A stretch of DNA of 64,000 nucleotides from Thiothrix nivea DSM 5205 (GTDB taxonomy: Bacteria > Pseudomonadota > Gammaproteobacteria > Thiotrichales > Thiotrichaceae): the NCBI RefSeq assembly GCF_000260135.1, contig NZ_JH651384.1:2793693-2857692 (forward strand), written 5' to 3'. The translations under genes were made by a program, and so were the position numbers. Shown one piece after another: positions 40,305-50,274 of the stretch. Every line of letters starts with the position of its first letter. The stretch's first letter is position 1. Below the pieces are notes generated by a model. The model saw only the letters and a list, made by a program, of their open reading frames with translations, made no database searches and was not told where the DNA came from.

Positions 40305-41264
40305 ATGAAGGCGCGTTACGAAGATTTGGGCAATGGCATTTTCTGCATCGACACCGATCTGTACCGCCCGCAACTGGCTGCTTGCTACATGGTACGGGAA
40401 GGTGATGCGGTGGCATTTGTGGATACCGGCACTTACCACACGATCCCCTTGTTGATGGAAGTGCTGGCAGATCAGGGGCTGGGCGCTGAGCATGTGCGTT
40501 ACGTCATTCCCACCCATGTGCATCTTGACCACGGCGGCGGTGCGGGCGAACTGATGGCACGTTGCCAGAATGCCACCCTGATTGTGCATCCAAAAGGCGC
40601 ACCCCATATGATCGACCCATCCAGGCTGCAAGCAGGCGCAACCGTGGTGTATGGCGAAGAAGGTTTCGCCAGGGATTACGGCAAACTGGTTGCGATTCCT
40701 AAACAGCGGGTCATTGCTGCGGAGGATGGTTACGCCATTGACCTGAATGGCCGCACCCTTACGTTCATTGACACGCCAGGGCACGCCAACCACCATGGTT
40801 GTATCTTTGATCACAAGAGCAGACACTGTTTTACCGGCGACACCTTTGGCATTTCCTACCGTGAATTCGACACCGACAAAGGCCCGTGGATGTTTGCCCC
40901 CACCACCCCGGTCGCATTCTCTCCGGATCAATGGCAAGCCAGCCTCGACAAACTGGAGGTTCTGCAAGCATCCGCCATGCTACTGACCCATTACGGGCGC
41001 ATCACCAATGTTGCAGAAATGCTTCCACAGTTGCGCAAAAGTATCACCTCTCTTACCGAACTTGCCCTTGCCCAGGAAAATGCACCAGAAGGACGCATCG
41101 ACACCCTGAGAGCGCAAATTATCGACACCTGGCTTGAAGAGATAGCCGCCCATGGTTGCACCCTGCCAGAAGGGGATATACAGGAATTACTGGCAGTCGA
41201 TAATGACCTGAACGCCCAAGGTCTGGAAGTGTGGTTACAACGTCGGGCAAAAACCAAAACCTGA
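40305..41264 (+). CDS. MBL-fold metallo-hydrolase
   Basis: 319 residues. Metallo-beta-lactamase fold with the metal-binding THVHLDHGGGAG motif (HxHxDH), further ligands H (GHANHH), D (FTGDTFG) and H (LLTHYG). An extended C-terminal helical part (about 210-319) is present. Strong GGAGGA ribosome site. Substrate unknown. Divergent from the thioredoxin-like gene. Confidence 0.85.
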   Translation: MKARYEDLGNGIFCIDTDLYRPQLAACYMVREGDAVAFVDTGTYHTIPLLMEVLADQGLGAEHVRYVIPTHVHLDHGGGAGELMARCQNATLIVHPKGAPHMIDPSRLQAGATVVYGEEGFARDYGKLVAIPKQRVIAAEDGYAIDLNGRTLTFIDTPGHANHHGCIFDHKSRHCFTGDTFGISYREFDTDKGPWMFAPTTPVAFSPDQWQASLDKLEVLQASAMLLTHYGRITNVAEMLPQLRKSITSLTELALAQENAPEGRIDTLRAQIIDTWLEEIAAHGCTLPEGDIQELLAVDNDLNAQGLEVWLQRRAKTKT

Positions 41265-41572
41265 TCTAGATTCAGTAAATTGCGAATATCCTAGCAATAA
41301 AGTCAACAAATAACAAATCACAAGTTAATAATATAACAATATTCTTATTTACTTGAAATATAAACAGTTATATCCAGATATAATAAATTTTACTTATGAT
41401 ACAGAAGAAAGAAACTCGTTGGTTTATGCACTAAAAGTGTATAAAGTGTGCGTGTTCAAAATTTCAAGTCAGTGGCTAATGAAAATTTTCTATCAGTAAA
41501 TTAGGTTGAATTTGGCTGCTTTCGATGACACTTACTGGCCGGGAACACGCACACCACATGCGGGAGATTAGC
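41265..41572 (+). promoter_or_regulatory. AT-rich upstream region of the sulfite-oxidation operon
   Basis: 308 bases much more AT-rich than the surroundings. TATAAT at 41379-41384 is preceded 20 bases upstream by TTGAAA (41353-41358), a suboptimal spacing. Two AAGTGT direct repeats (41435-41440 and 41444-41449) are a possible activator site. No ORF seen. Confidence 0.4.
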
Positions 41573-42766
41573 ATGATCAAACCTCACGGTTCCGATGAAC
41601 TGAATCCATTATTCGTCTATGACAGCGCCGAAAACGAAGCGCTGCAAAAAGAAGCAGAAGATCTTGTTTCCATCGTAGTCAGCTCTGCGACAGCAGCGAA
41701 TGCCGTGATGCTCGGCGGCGGCTACTTCAACCCACTGACTGGCTACATGAATAAAGCAGATGCGCTGTCAGTTGCGGATAATATGCACACTACTTCCGGC
41801 CTGTTCTGGCCAACGCCAGTGCTGAACCTGGTGAATGATGCCGGCAGCATCAAGGCAGGCGACCGCATTGCACTGAAAGACCCCAACGTGGAAGGCAACC
41901 CGGTACTGGCCATCATGGATGTCACAGGCGTCGAAGAATTTACCGACGCCGAAATGGCCACCATGACCCAGCAGATTTATCGTCCCGCTGAAGGTGAAAG
42001 CCATATTGGCGCAGATACGTTCAATTCCCAAGGCAAGGTTTGCCTGTCAGGGTCAATCAAGGTACTGAACTTCTCCTACTTCCAGAGCGAATTCCCGGAT
42101 ACTTTCCGTACTGCTGTTGAAATTCGCAATGAAATTACTGAGCGTGGCTGGAAGAAGGTCGTTGCCTTCCAGACCCGTAATCCGATGCATCTGGCGCACG
42201 AGGAACTATGCCACATGGCCATGGATCGCCTCGGCTGTGATGGCCTGGTCATCCACATGCTGCTGGGCAAGCTGAAGAAAGGCGACATCCCTGCGCCGGT
42301 ACGCGACGCTGCCATCCGCAAGATGGTTGAGCTGTACTTCCCGCCGAACAGCGCGATGGTGACAGGCTACGGTTTTGACATGCTCTATGCAGGCCCGAAA
42401 GAAGCTGTGTTGCACGCCGTCTTCCGTCAAAACATGGGCGCGACGCATTTCATCATTGGTCGTGACCATGCAGGTGTTGGCGACCATTACGGTGCCTTTG
42501 ATGCCCAGGAAATCTTTGATAAGGAAGTGCCTAAAGACGCCCTTGCCATCGAGATCTTTCGCGCAGACCACACCGCTTACTCCAAGAAGCTGGATAAGGT
42601 TGTGATGATGTGTGAAGCACCAGACCACAAGAAAGAAGATTTTGTACTGCTTTCCGGCACTAAAGTCCGTGAAATGCTGGGTCAGGGCATTGCGCCACCA
42701 AAAGAGTTTTCCCGCCCTGAAGTGGCTCAGATCCTGATCGATTATTATCAAAGCGAGAACAGTTAA
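41573..42766 (+). CDS. sat: Dissimilatory sulfate adenylyltransferase (ATP sulfurylase)
   Basis: 397 residues, homo-oligomeric type. In sulfur oxidisers it works in reverse, APS + PPi to ATP + sulfate. Motifs include the nucleotide-binding AFQTRNPMHLAHEELC (QxRN and H-x-x-H) and FIIGRDHAGVGDHYG. ATG 41573 has a GGGAG box; upstream ATGs are outside the conserved region. First gene of sat-aprB-aprA. Confidence 0.95.
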   Translation: MIKPHGSDELNPLFVYDSAENEALQKEAEDLVSIVVSSATAANAVMLGGGYFNPLTGYMNKADALSVADNMHTTSGLFWPTPVLNLVNDAGSIKAGDRIALKDPNVEGNPVLAIMDVTGVEEFTDAEMATMTQQIYRPAEGESHIGADTFNSQGKVCLSGSIKVLNFSYFQSEFPDTFRTAVEIRNEITERGWKKVVAFQTRNPMHLAHEELCHMAMDRLGCDGLVIHMLLGKLKKGDIPAPVRDAAIRKMVELYFPPNSAMVTGYGFDMLYAGPKEAVLHAVFRQNMGATHFIIGRDHAGVGDHYGAFDAQEIFDKEVPKDALAIEIFRADHTAYSKKLDKVVMMCEAPDHKKEDFVLLSGTKVREMLGQGIAPPKEFSRPEVAQILIDYYQSENS

Positions 42767-42788
42767 GTCTGTCAATAAAGTATCTCTG

Positions 42789-42828
42789 GCGGTTGCATAA
42801 CATCCCGAGGAGGGGGATATGCAACCGC
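42789..42828. other. Stem-loop between sat and aprB
   Basis: An 11-bp perfect stem (42789-42799 with 42818-42828) around an 18-base loop. It has no T-tract, so it is a likely RNA stability or processing element rather than a terminator. Confidence 0.65.
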
Positions 42829-42885
42829 TGGTTGAGTTCTGTAACCGTAATATAGCAATACAACCCGTTTGAAGGAGTTACACAA

Positions 42886-43356
42886 ATGCCTACGTATGTA
42901 CGTACTGACAAATGCGATGGCTGCAAAGGTGGTGACCGTACCGCTTGCATGTACATCTGCCCACATGACCTGATGAAGCTGGACGTTGACGGTTCTGCTA
43001 CCGGCCACGCCATGCGCGCTTACAACCAGGAGCCTGATCAGTGCTGGGAATGCTATTCCTGCGTCAAGATCTGCCCTCAGAACGCTATCGAAGCACGTCA
43101 CTACGCTGACGTAGTTCCACTCGGCGGTTCCGTACAGCCTCTGCGCGGCCAGGATTCCATCATGTGGTCCATCAAGTTCCGTAACGGCACCATGAAGCGC
43201 TTCAAATTCCCAATCCGTACCACTCCGGAAGGTTCCATTGACTGCTACGGCGGCAAGCCAAAAGCAGTACTGGCCAACCTCGGCAAAGCCCTGCTGACCC
43301 GCGACATGATGGGCGGCTACCGCGCTGGCAACCCGGACGAACTGATCTGCAAGTAA
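42886..43356 (+). CDS. aprB: Adenylylsulfate reductase beta subunit
   Basis: 156 residues with two [4Fe-4S] clusters: CDGCKGGDRTACMYICPHD and CWECYSCVKICPQNAI. Transfers electrons to or from the FAD of AprA during APS formation from sulfite and AMP. C-terminal region (TTPEGSIDCYGGKPK) wraps the alpha subunit. Strong GAAGGAG site. Highly biased codons suggest high expression. Confidence 0.96.
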   Translation: MPTYVRTDKCDGCKGGDRTACMYICPHDLMKLDVDGSATGHAMRAYNQEPDQCWECYSCVKICPQNAIEARHYADVVPLGGSVQPLRGQDSIMWSIKFRNGTMKRFKFPIRTTPEGSIDCYGGKPKAVLANLGKALLTRDMMGGYRAGNPDELICK

Positions 43357-43413
43357 TTGCCTGATCGCGAAAACGCTTCATTTTTAACGAATTAAGATAT
43401 TGAGGAAATACAA

Positions 43414-45444
43414 ATGGCAGGTACATTTGGTAATCCAGAGGTTGTCCAGGAAGAAGTAGACATCCTCCTCATCGGTGGTGGTATGGCAGCTTGCGGTGCT
43501 GCATACGAAATCATGCCTTGGATCCAGGCAGCGAAAGAAGAAGCTGGCATCGACATCACTGTCAAGCTGGTAGACAAAGCAGCAATGGACCGTTCCGGTG
43601 CCGTTGCACAGGGTCTGTCCGCGATCAACACTTACATCGGCCCACACCAGGATCCGGCTGACTACGCTCGCATGGTCTCCAACGACCTGATGGGCATCAC
43701 CCGTGACGACTTGGCGTATGACCTGGGCCGTAACGTTGACGATTCCGTTCACCTGTTTGAAGAATGGGGTCTGCCAATCTGGAAAACCGTTAACGGCGAA
43801 CGTTTTGACGGTGCTACTTGGCCGAAAGAAGGCGGCAAGCTGCTGAAAGACGGCGGCGATCCAGTCCGTTCCGGTAAATGGCAGATCATGATCAACGGCG
43901 AATCCTACAAGTGGATCGTTGCTGAAGCGGCCAAGAAAGCACTGGGTTCTGACAACATTCAGGAACGTGTGTTCATCGTTAAGCTGGTTAACGACGCTAA
44001 CGACAAGAACCGCGTTGCGGGTGCAGTTGGCTTCTCTACCCGTGAAGACAAAGTATACGTTTACAAATTCAAGGCTTGCCTGCTGGTAGCTGGTGGCTGC
44101 GTAAACATCTTCCGTCCACGTTCCGTTGGTGAAGGCCAGGGCCGTGCATGGTATCCAGTATGGAACTCCGGTTCTACCTACACCATGGCTGCTGAAGCCG
44201 GTGCAGAACTGACCATGATGGAAAACCGTTTCGTTCCAGCGCGTTTCAAAGACGGCTACGGCCCTGTAGGCGCATGGTTCCTGCTGTTCAAAGCCCAGGC
44301 GACCAACGCTTACGGCGAAGTTTACATGCAGAAGAACAAAGAACTGTTGAACGACTACCCTCCATACGGTCAGGCTGCGGTTCCAGCTTCCTGCTTGCGT
44401 AACCACCTGATGCTGAAGGAAATGAAGGAAGGCCGTGGTCCTATCTACATGGACACCGTTACCGCCCTCGGCAAACTGCGTGAAACCCTGTCTCCTCGTG
44501 AAGTAAAGCACCTGGAAGCAGAAGCATGGGAAGACTTCCTGGACATGTGCGTTGGCCAATGCGGTATCTGGGTTGGTGAAAACGTTGAGCCAGAGAAGAA
44601 AAACTCTGAGCTGATGCCTACTGAACCTTACCTGCTGGGTTCCCACTCCGGCTGCTGCGGTATCTGGGCTTCCGGCCCTGAAGACGTTGGCGCTCCAACT
44701 ACCGAAGAGCACCCAGACAAGGACAAGATCCCAGCTCACCTGCCACAAGGCTGGAACTGGGGCTACCGTGGTATGACCACTGTTCAGGGTCTGTTCACTG
44801 CGGGTGACGGCGTTGGCGCATCTGGCCACAAGTTCTCTTCCGGTTCCCACACTGAAGGCCGTATGGCTGCCCAGGCAATGGTCAAGTTTGTTATCGACAA
44901 CAAAGACTGGACACCAACTCTGGACACTTCCGTTGAGTCACTGGTTGAAGACATCTACCGTCCAGTCCGCACCTTCCTGGAGCACAAGGACTACACCACT
45001 GCGATCGATGTAAACCCACACTACATCACGCCTCGCATGTTGCAGTTCCGCCTGCAGAAGATCATGGACGAGTACGTAGCGGGCGTTGCCACCTACTACA
45101 ACACCAACGGTCACATGCTGGCAGTTGCTGAAGAAAAGCTGGGCATGTTGAAAGAAGACGCCATGAAGATGCGTGCAAAAGACCTGCACGAACTGCTGCG
45201 CGCATGGGAAAACTACCACCGTATCCTGACGGCGGAAGCTCACATGAAGCACATCCAGTTCCGTGAAGAATCACGTTACCCTGGCTTCTACTATCGTATG
45301 GACCACAACTACGTTGACGAAGAAAACTGGCATTGCTTTGTAAATTCCGTCTACGACAAGGACACCAAAACCTGGACCGTGTTCAAGCGCGCCCACAAGG
45401 ATCTGGTTGACAAGTCCAAGCTGTTTAAAGCTGCCGCCCATTAA
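43414..45444 (+). CDS. aprA: Adenylylsulfate reductase alpha subunit
   Basis: 676 residues, a flavoprotein of the fumarate-reductase fold. Starts with the FAD dinucleotide motif VDILLIGGGMAACGAAYEI, and includes GGCVNIFRPRSVGEGQGRAWYP and FTAGDGVGASGHKFSSGSHTEGRMAAQ. Oxidises sulfite with AMP to APS. No aprM or qmo gene follows, so the membrane electron acceptor lies elsewhere. A terminator follows at 45495-45524. Confidence 0.96.
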   Translation: MAGTFGNPEVVQEEVDILLIGGGMAACGAAYEIMPWIQAAKEEAGIDITVKLVDKAAMDRSGAVAQGLSAINTYIGPHQDPADYARMVSNDLMGITRDDLAYDLGRNVDDSVHLFEEWGLPIWKTVNGERFDGATWPKEGGKLLKDGGDPVRSGKWQIMINGESYKWIVAEAAKKALGSDNIQERVFIVKLVNDANDKNRVAGAVGFSTREDKVYVYKFKACLLVAGGCVNIFRPRSVGEGQGRAWYPVWNSGSTYTMAAEAGAELTMMENRFVPARFKDGYGPVGAWFLLFKAQATNAYGEVYMQKNKELLNDYPPYGQAAVPASCLRNHLMLKEMKEGRGPIYMDTVTALGKLRETLSPREVKHLEAEAWEDFLDMCVGQCGIWVGENVEPEKKNSELMPTEPYLLGSHSGCCGIWASGPEDVGAPTTEEHPDKDKIPAHLPQGWNWGYRGMTTVQGLFTAGDGVGASGHKFSSGSHTEGRMAAQAMVKFVIDNKDWTPTLDTSVESLVEDIYRPVRTFLEHKDYTTAIDVNPHYITPRMLQFRLQKIMDEYVAGVATYYNTNGHMLAVAEEKLGMLKEDAMKMRAKDLHELLRAWENYHRILTAEAHMKHIQFREESRYPGFYYRMDHNYVDEENWHCFVNSVYDKDTKTWTVFKRAHKDLVDKSKLFKAAAH

Positions 45445-45494
45445 TCGGGTTGCCTTACAACAGCACTAGGCCGTAATATCCGGTCTAGGCCAAG

Positions 45495-45524
45495 ATCAGG
45501 GCATCCTCGGATGCCCTGATTTTT
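45495..45524 (+). terminator. Terminator after aprA
   Basis: Perfect 11-bp stem ATCAGGGCATC/GATGCCCTGAT around CTCG, followed by TTTTT. Confidence 0.92.
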
Positions 45525-45535
45525 GTCCGCAGTAG

Positions 45536-46216
<681 letters not shown>

Positions 46217-46281
46217 GACTTTTTGTGGGGTTCGGGTGCAATCCCGCAACCCCACTTTCCCACACAGACACAGGTATCGTA

Positions 46282-46791
46282 ATGACCGCACCCAACAAAA
46301 TCAGCGCAGGCAAAGTCGTCCAGTTCAACTACTTCATCACCGATGAAAACGGCAAAGTCGTTGAACAGGTTGATTTACCCCTCAACATGGTCTTCATGAT
46401 GCACAACCGCCTGTATGACAGCGTGGAACAAATGTTGGTCGGTTGCGGGGAAGGCGATCAGGTGTCAGCGGACGTACCACCCGATGTTGGTGCCTGGGGC
46501 GAATCTGACCCTAACCTGATCTTTAGCGATGCGACTGAAAACGTCCCGCCACAATTTCGCCGGGTCGGCGAGGAAGTGCAATTCCAGAATGCCAGCGGCG
46601 AATCCAAAACATTCCGCGTCACCAGCGTTACCCCTGAATTGGTGACCCTGGATGGCAACCACCCGTTTGCGGGACAAACCATGAAATTCCACGTCAAGGT
46701 GCTGGCTGTGCGTGACGCCACCCCGGAAGAAATGCGTTACGGCATTCCATCCGGCGCACCGGGCACTGATCCAACCGCAACCATGCACTAA
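46282..46791 (+). CDS. SlyD-like FKBP peptidyl-prolyl isomerase
   Basis: 169 residues. Matches the FKBP/SlyD type: VVQFNYFITDENGKVVEQ, then the insert-in-flap region and HPFAGQTMKFHVKVLAVRDATPEE. No His-rich tail as in SlyD. May help folding or metal loading. Follows adk by 66 bases, in the same operon. Confidence 0.82.
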   Translation: MTAPNKISAGKVVQFNYFITDENGKVVEQVDLPLNMVFMMHNRLYDSVEQMLVGCGEGDQVSADVPPDVGAWGESDPNLIFSDATENVPPQFRRVGEEVQFQNASGESKTFRVTSVTPELVTLDGNHPFAGQTMKFHVKVLAVRDATPEEMRYGIPSGAPGTDPTATMH

Positions 46792-46810
46792 CACCAAGAG
46801 GCAACAAGCG

Positions 46811-47167
46811 ATGGCCAATATCCCTGATCTGACCGACCTCGAAAAGCACATCATTCAGCAAACCATCGACGAGCGTTGGGGCAAAGGCAAAGTGACGGCT
46901 GAAGAGGTCGAAGTCGAAATCCGCCTGTCCCCGGTCGATCGTGAACTGACCGATTGCCCGGCAATGTACTGGTCACACGATGATTGCAATTTTGTCATCG
47001 CCAAAACCGGCGAAAACCAGTACCGCTCACAGTTTTTCTACTCGGTGAAAGACCGTTTCAGCACAGGTATCGAGGAATATACCGAGTTGGCCGACTGCGT
47101 GCTCTACCTGCTGCGCTTGCAGGCAGACCACGAAAGCGAACGCAAAAAGAATTTTCCCACCGCATGA
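46811..47167 (+). CDS. Conserved small protein of the sulfur cluster, unknown
   Basis: 118 residues, acidic and soluble, starting MANIPDLTDLEKHIIQQTID. No recognised domain. A conserved acidic/aromatic centre (CPAMYWSHDDCNFVIAKTG). Sits 20 bases after the PPIase gene and before the PPi-phosphofructokinase, so it is probably part of the adk-pfp unit. Tightly conserved position would argue for a role in this pathway, but this was not checked. Confidence 0.65.
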   Translation: MANIPDLTDLEKHIIQQTIDERWGKGKVTAEEVEVEIRLSPVDRELTDCPAMYWSHDDCNFVIAKTGENQYRSQFFYSVKDRFSTGIEEYTELADCVLYLLRLQADHESERKKNFPTA

Positions 47168-47212
47168 ATCCACGAGTTAGTTTGAGAGAGATCGCATAGA
47201 GGAGTTTGCATT

Positions 47213-48472
47213 ATGACCGTAAAGAATGCTTTTTACGCACAATCCGGCGGCGTCACTGCCGTTATCAATGCATCAGCCTGCGGCGTGCTTGAAACCGCCC
47301 GCCAGCACAAGGACAAGATCGGCACCGTTTACGCCGGTCAGAACGGCATCATCGGCGCCCTGCTGGAAAACCTGATCGACACCAGCAAGATTTCCGACGC
47401 TGATGTTGCGGCACTGCGCCACACCCCATCCGGCGCGTTCGGTTCCTGCCGCTACAAGATGAAAAGCCTGGAAAAGAACAAGCGCGAATACGACCGCCTG
47501 ATCGAAGTGTTCAAGGCGCACAACATCGGTTACTTCTTCTACAATGGCGGCGGTGACTCCGCTGATACCTGCCTGAAGGTTTCCCAGCTGTCTGACGCGA
47601 TGGGCTTCCCGATCCAGGCGGTACACGTGCCAAAGACCGTTGATAACGACCTGCCTGTTACCGACAACTGCCCTGGTTTCGGTTCCGTTGCCAAATACAT
47701 CGCAGTCTCCACTCGTGAAGCGAGCTACGACGTCGCTTCCATGTGCGCCACTTCCACCAAGATTTTCGTACTGGAAGTCATGGGTCGCCACGCAGGCTGG
47801 ATTGCAGCGGCAGGTGGTCTGGCGGCTGATGCCAACAACGATATTCCGGTTGTGATCCTGTTCCCTGAAGTCGAATTCAATCAGGAGAAATTCCTGGCGA
47901 CAGTTGATGAAAAGGTCAAGAAATACGGCTACTGCTCCGTCGTTGTATCTGAAGGCTGCCACTACCCTGACGGCAAGTTCCTGGCTGAGCAAGGCACCCG
48001 CGACTCTTTCGGCCACGCGCAACTGGGTGGTGCGGCTCCGGTCGTTGCCAACATGATCAAGGATGCGCTGGGTTACAAATTCCACTGGGCGGTGGCTGAC
48101 TACCTGCAACGTGCAGCACGCCACCTGTCTTCCAAGTCTGACGTGGAACAGGCTTACGCCTTGGGTCAGGCAGCCGTCAATCTGGCACTGGAAGGCCGTA
48201 ACTCCGTCATGCCTGCGGTCATCCGTGACTCCAACAGTCCGTACAAATGGCACATTGGCGTGGGTGAGCTGAAAGACATCGCCAACGTCGAGAAGATGAT
48301 GCCGATGGAATACATCAGCGAAGACGGTTATGGCATTACTGACGCTTGCCGTGAATACCTGCAACCACTGATTGAAGGTGAAGACTATCCGCCATACGAA
48401 AACGGTATGCCGAAGTACGTCACCCTCAAGCACGAGCTGGTTGGCAAGAAACTGGAAGCGTTTGAGCTGTAA
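47213..48472 (+). CDS. pfp: Pyrophosphate-dependent 6-phosphofructokinase
   Basis: 419 residues. Reversible F6P + PPi to F1,6BP + Pi. The GGGDSADT motif (in place of the GGDGS of ATP enzymes) and PKTVDNDLPVTDNCPGFG mark the PPi-dependent type. In the gluconeogenic direction it would release PPi, which Sat consumes. Ribosome site GAGGAG. A GC hairpin follows. Confidence 0.9.
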   Translation: MTVKNAFYAQSGGVTAVINASACGVLETARQHKDKIGTVYAGQNGIIGALLENLIDTSKISDADVAALRHTPSGAFGSCRYKMKSLEKNKREYDRLIEVFKAHNIGYFFYNGGGDSADTCLKVSQLSDAMGFPIQAVHVPKTVDNDLPVTDNCPGFGSVAKYIAVSTREASYDVASMCATSTKIFVLEVMGRHAGWIAAAGGLAADANNDIPVVILFPEVEFNQEKFLATVDEKVKKYGYCSVVVSEGCHYPDGKFLAEQGTRDSFGHAQLGGAAPVVANMIKDALGYKFHWAVADYLQRAARHLSSKSDVEQAYALGQAAVNLALEGRNSVMPAVIRDSNSPYKWHIGVGELKDIANVEKMMPMEYISEDGYGITDACREYLQPLIEGEDYPPYENGMPKYVTLKHELVGKKLEAFEL

Positions 48473-48495
48473 TTAGAGGTTTATCCCTTGTCCTC

Positions 48496-48527
48496 GCCCC
48501 GCTCCCTCTCAAGGGGAACGGGGCTTT
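48496..48527 (+). terminator. GC-rich hairpin after pfp
   Basis: GCCCCG pairs with CGGGGC with an inner CTCCC/GGGG stem (one mismatch), then only TTT. Weak terminator, probable. Confidence 0.5.
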
Positions 48528-48548
48528 CTGGGCAGTCCGGTGTCGGAC

Positions 48549-49013
48549 TTACTGTACGCCCAGCAGTTCAACATCAAACATCAAGGTGGCATTGGGCGGG
48601 ATCACACCGCCAGCACCGCGTGCGCCGTAGCCCAGTTCTGCTGGAATAATCAGGGTGCGTTTGCCGCCGACTTTCATGCCTGCAACGCCCTGATCCCAAC
48701 CCTGGATGACGCGGCCAGCGCCCAATGGGAACTGGAATGGCTCCCCGCGATCCACGGAGCTGTCAAATTTCACGCCATGCTTGTCGGGTGCATTTTCGTC
48801 GTATAACCAGCCGGTGTAATGCACGGAAACGATCTGGCCAGTTTGCGCTTCCGCGCCATTGCCTACGGTTACGTCGGTCTTTACCAATTCTGTCATTTTG
48901 CTTGCCTCGGTTTTGGGTTCAGTGCCGGTGTTGGCCGCTTTGTCAGAGCAGGCCACCATGAAAATGCTGGTGGACAAAGCCAGTGCCAGCGGGAGCAGCA
49001 GGGTTGCTTTCAT
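48549..49013 (-). CDS. FKBP-type peptidyl-prolyl isomerase lipoprotein
   Basis: 154 residues. Lipobox V-A-C at residue 22, linker, then an FKBP domain with VSVHYTGWLYDENAPDKHGVKFDSS, FPLGAGRVIQGWDQGVAGMKVGGKRTLIIPAELGYGARGAGGVIPPNATLMFDVELL. A periplasmic membrane-anchored folding helper. Convergent with pfp. Confidence 0.92.
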   Translation of the reverse strand: MKATLLLPLALALSTSIFMVACSDKAANTGTEPKTEASKMTELVKTDVTVGNGAEAQTGQIVSVHYTGWLYDENAPDKHGVKFDSSVDRGEPFQFPLGAGRVIQGWDQGVAGMKVGGKRTLIIPAELGYGARGAGGVIPPNATLMFDVELLGVQ

Positions 49014-49110
49014 GTCTGTTATTCCTGATATTTTTTGGGCAATAAAGGGCGCATTATGCCGGGTTTCATGAGTGGGTGCGAGATTATCCTCATCATTGCC
49101 CGTGGCATGT

Positions 49111-50259
49111 TTACCAGAAACCGGCGAAATGTTCCGGTTGGACTGTCTGGGCGGCGATGTGCTGGCCGACGGCTTGCAGGATATTCATTTTTTCCACGGC
49201 ATCCAGGCGTTTGACATCATCTGGCGCGTAGTTGGATAGGCCCAGGAGCTGGAAGGCTTCCTCGCTGATGTCAAAATCATAGCGGACATAGCTAAACAAT
49301 TTTTCCGGTGTGCAGCCCTGGCCGAGTACGCCGGTCAGGGCTTCCAGTTCGCTGTCGAGGCGTGGGCCTGCGCGGCACTCGCCGAAAATACGGCACAACA
49401 TGTCCTGCTGGTATTGGGCGGCATTCATCAGGTGTGATGGCGTGCTGGCGGCATGATGCAACAGGTGCATGTCACGCACATCCAGATTGGGCCGGTTCAG
49501 GCTGTGGTTGCCGGTGCCGACCGAGGTGATTAGCAATTGTTCCGAGCCGCATGGCCAGCATAGCCGGTAGGCATTGAGGGTAGCCATCACGTAAGCCTGA
49601 AAGGCAGGGTTATTGTAAGGAGTAATGCAGCCGTCGATAAAAATGAATTCCTGCTTGCCTATGTTGAGTTTTTCCGGCGGAAAGTAGGAAGGGGCAGCGG
49701 CGCTGGCTTTTACCAGTTGCCACAGCGGCAGGTTCAGGTTGCTGTTATCCCCCATGCGGCCCCGGTCGTTGTACTTGGCGAAGGGGTTGTTGGTGACTGG
49801 CCAAGGGGAATCAGTCCTGGCGTTGTGCATGACGATCAGTAGCAGGGTTTTGATTTTGTCGCTACCGAGGGTTGTTTCTTTACCGAAAACGTCTTGCAGC
49901 TTTTGCCCCAGTTTGATGTCGTTGTATTTGTAACCAAACAAGGAGGTCATACGGGTAAACCAGTGGGCGCGTTCGAACATGTCGCGGCCATGGTGCAAGT
50001 AAAAATGTCGAACCTCCGCAACTTCCAGCCCCATCGATAAGCCTGCGCCAATAATGGCGCCAGTGCTGGTGCCGGCGATAAAATCAAAACAGTCGGCCAG
50101 CACCAGGCGCGGATTTTGATGATGGTCGCGGAACAATTGTTCAATCGCGGCCAGGATTTCAATGGCAATCACACCCCGGATACCACCACCATCCAGCGCC
50201 AGGATTTTCTTGGGGGCGGGGCTGTTGAGGCGTTGTTTGAGATGGGTTTGCGCGTCCAT
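49111..50259 (-). CDS. Patatin-like phospholipase
   Basis: 382 residues. Patatin motifs: oxyanion hole DGGGIRGVIAIEILAAIE, GTSTGAIIGAG with the nucleophile Ser, and the Asp in FIFIDGCITPYNN. Cytoplasmic, no signal peptide. Starts 14 bases after a SLOG-like gene and is likely co-transcribed. Patatin domains act as membrane-damaging effectors in CBASS-like defence when triggered by a nucleotide or ligand sensor; that role is inferred here. Confidence 0.85.
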   Translation of the reverse strand: MDAQTHLKQRLNSPAPKKILALDGGGIRGVIAIEILAAIEQLFRDHHQNPRLVLADCFDFIAGTSTGAIIGAGLSMGLEVAEVRHFYLHHGRDMFERAHWFTRMTSLFGYKYNDIKLGQKLQDVFGKETTLGSDKIKTLLLIVMHNARTDSPWPVTNNPFAKYNDRGRMGDNSNLNLPLWQLVKASAAAPSYFPPEKLNIGKQEFIFIDGCITPYNNPAFQAYVMATLNAYRLCWPCGSEQLLITSVGTGNHSLNRPNLDVRDMHLLHHAASTPSHLMNAAQYQQDMLCRIFGECRAGPRLDSELEALTGVLGQGCTPEKLFSYVRYDFDISEEAFQLLGLSNYAPDDVKRLDAVEKMNILQAVGQHIAAQTVQPEHFAGFW

Positions 50260-50274
50260 GCCTATGGGTGTTGG

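Noticed and set aside
41265-41572. Riboswitch before sat
   Set aside because: No conserved riboswitch core could be recognised; the region is simply AT-rich with weak promoter-like elements.
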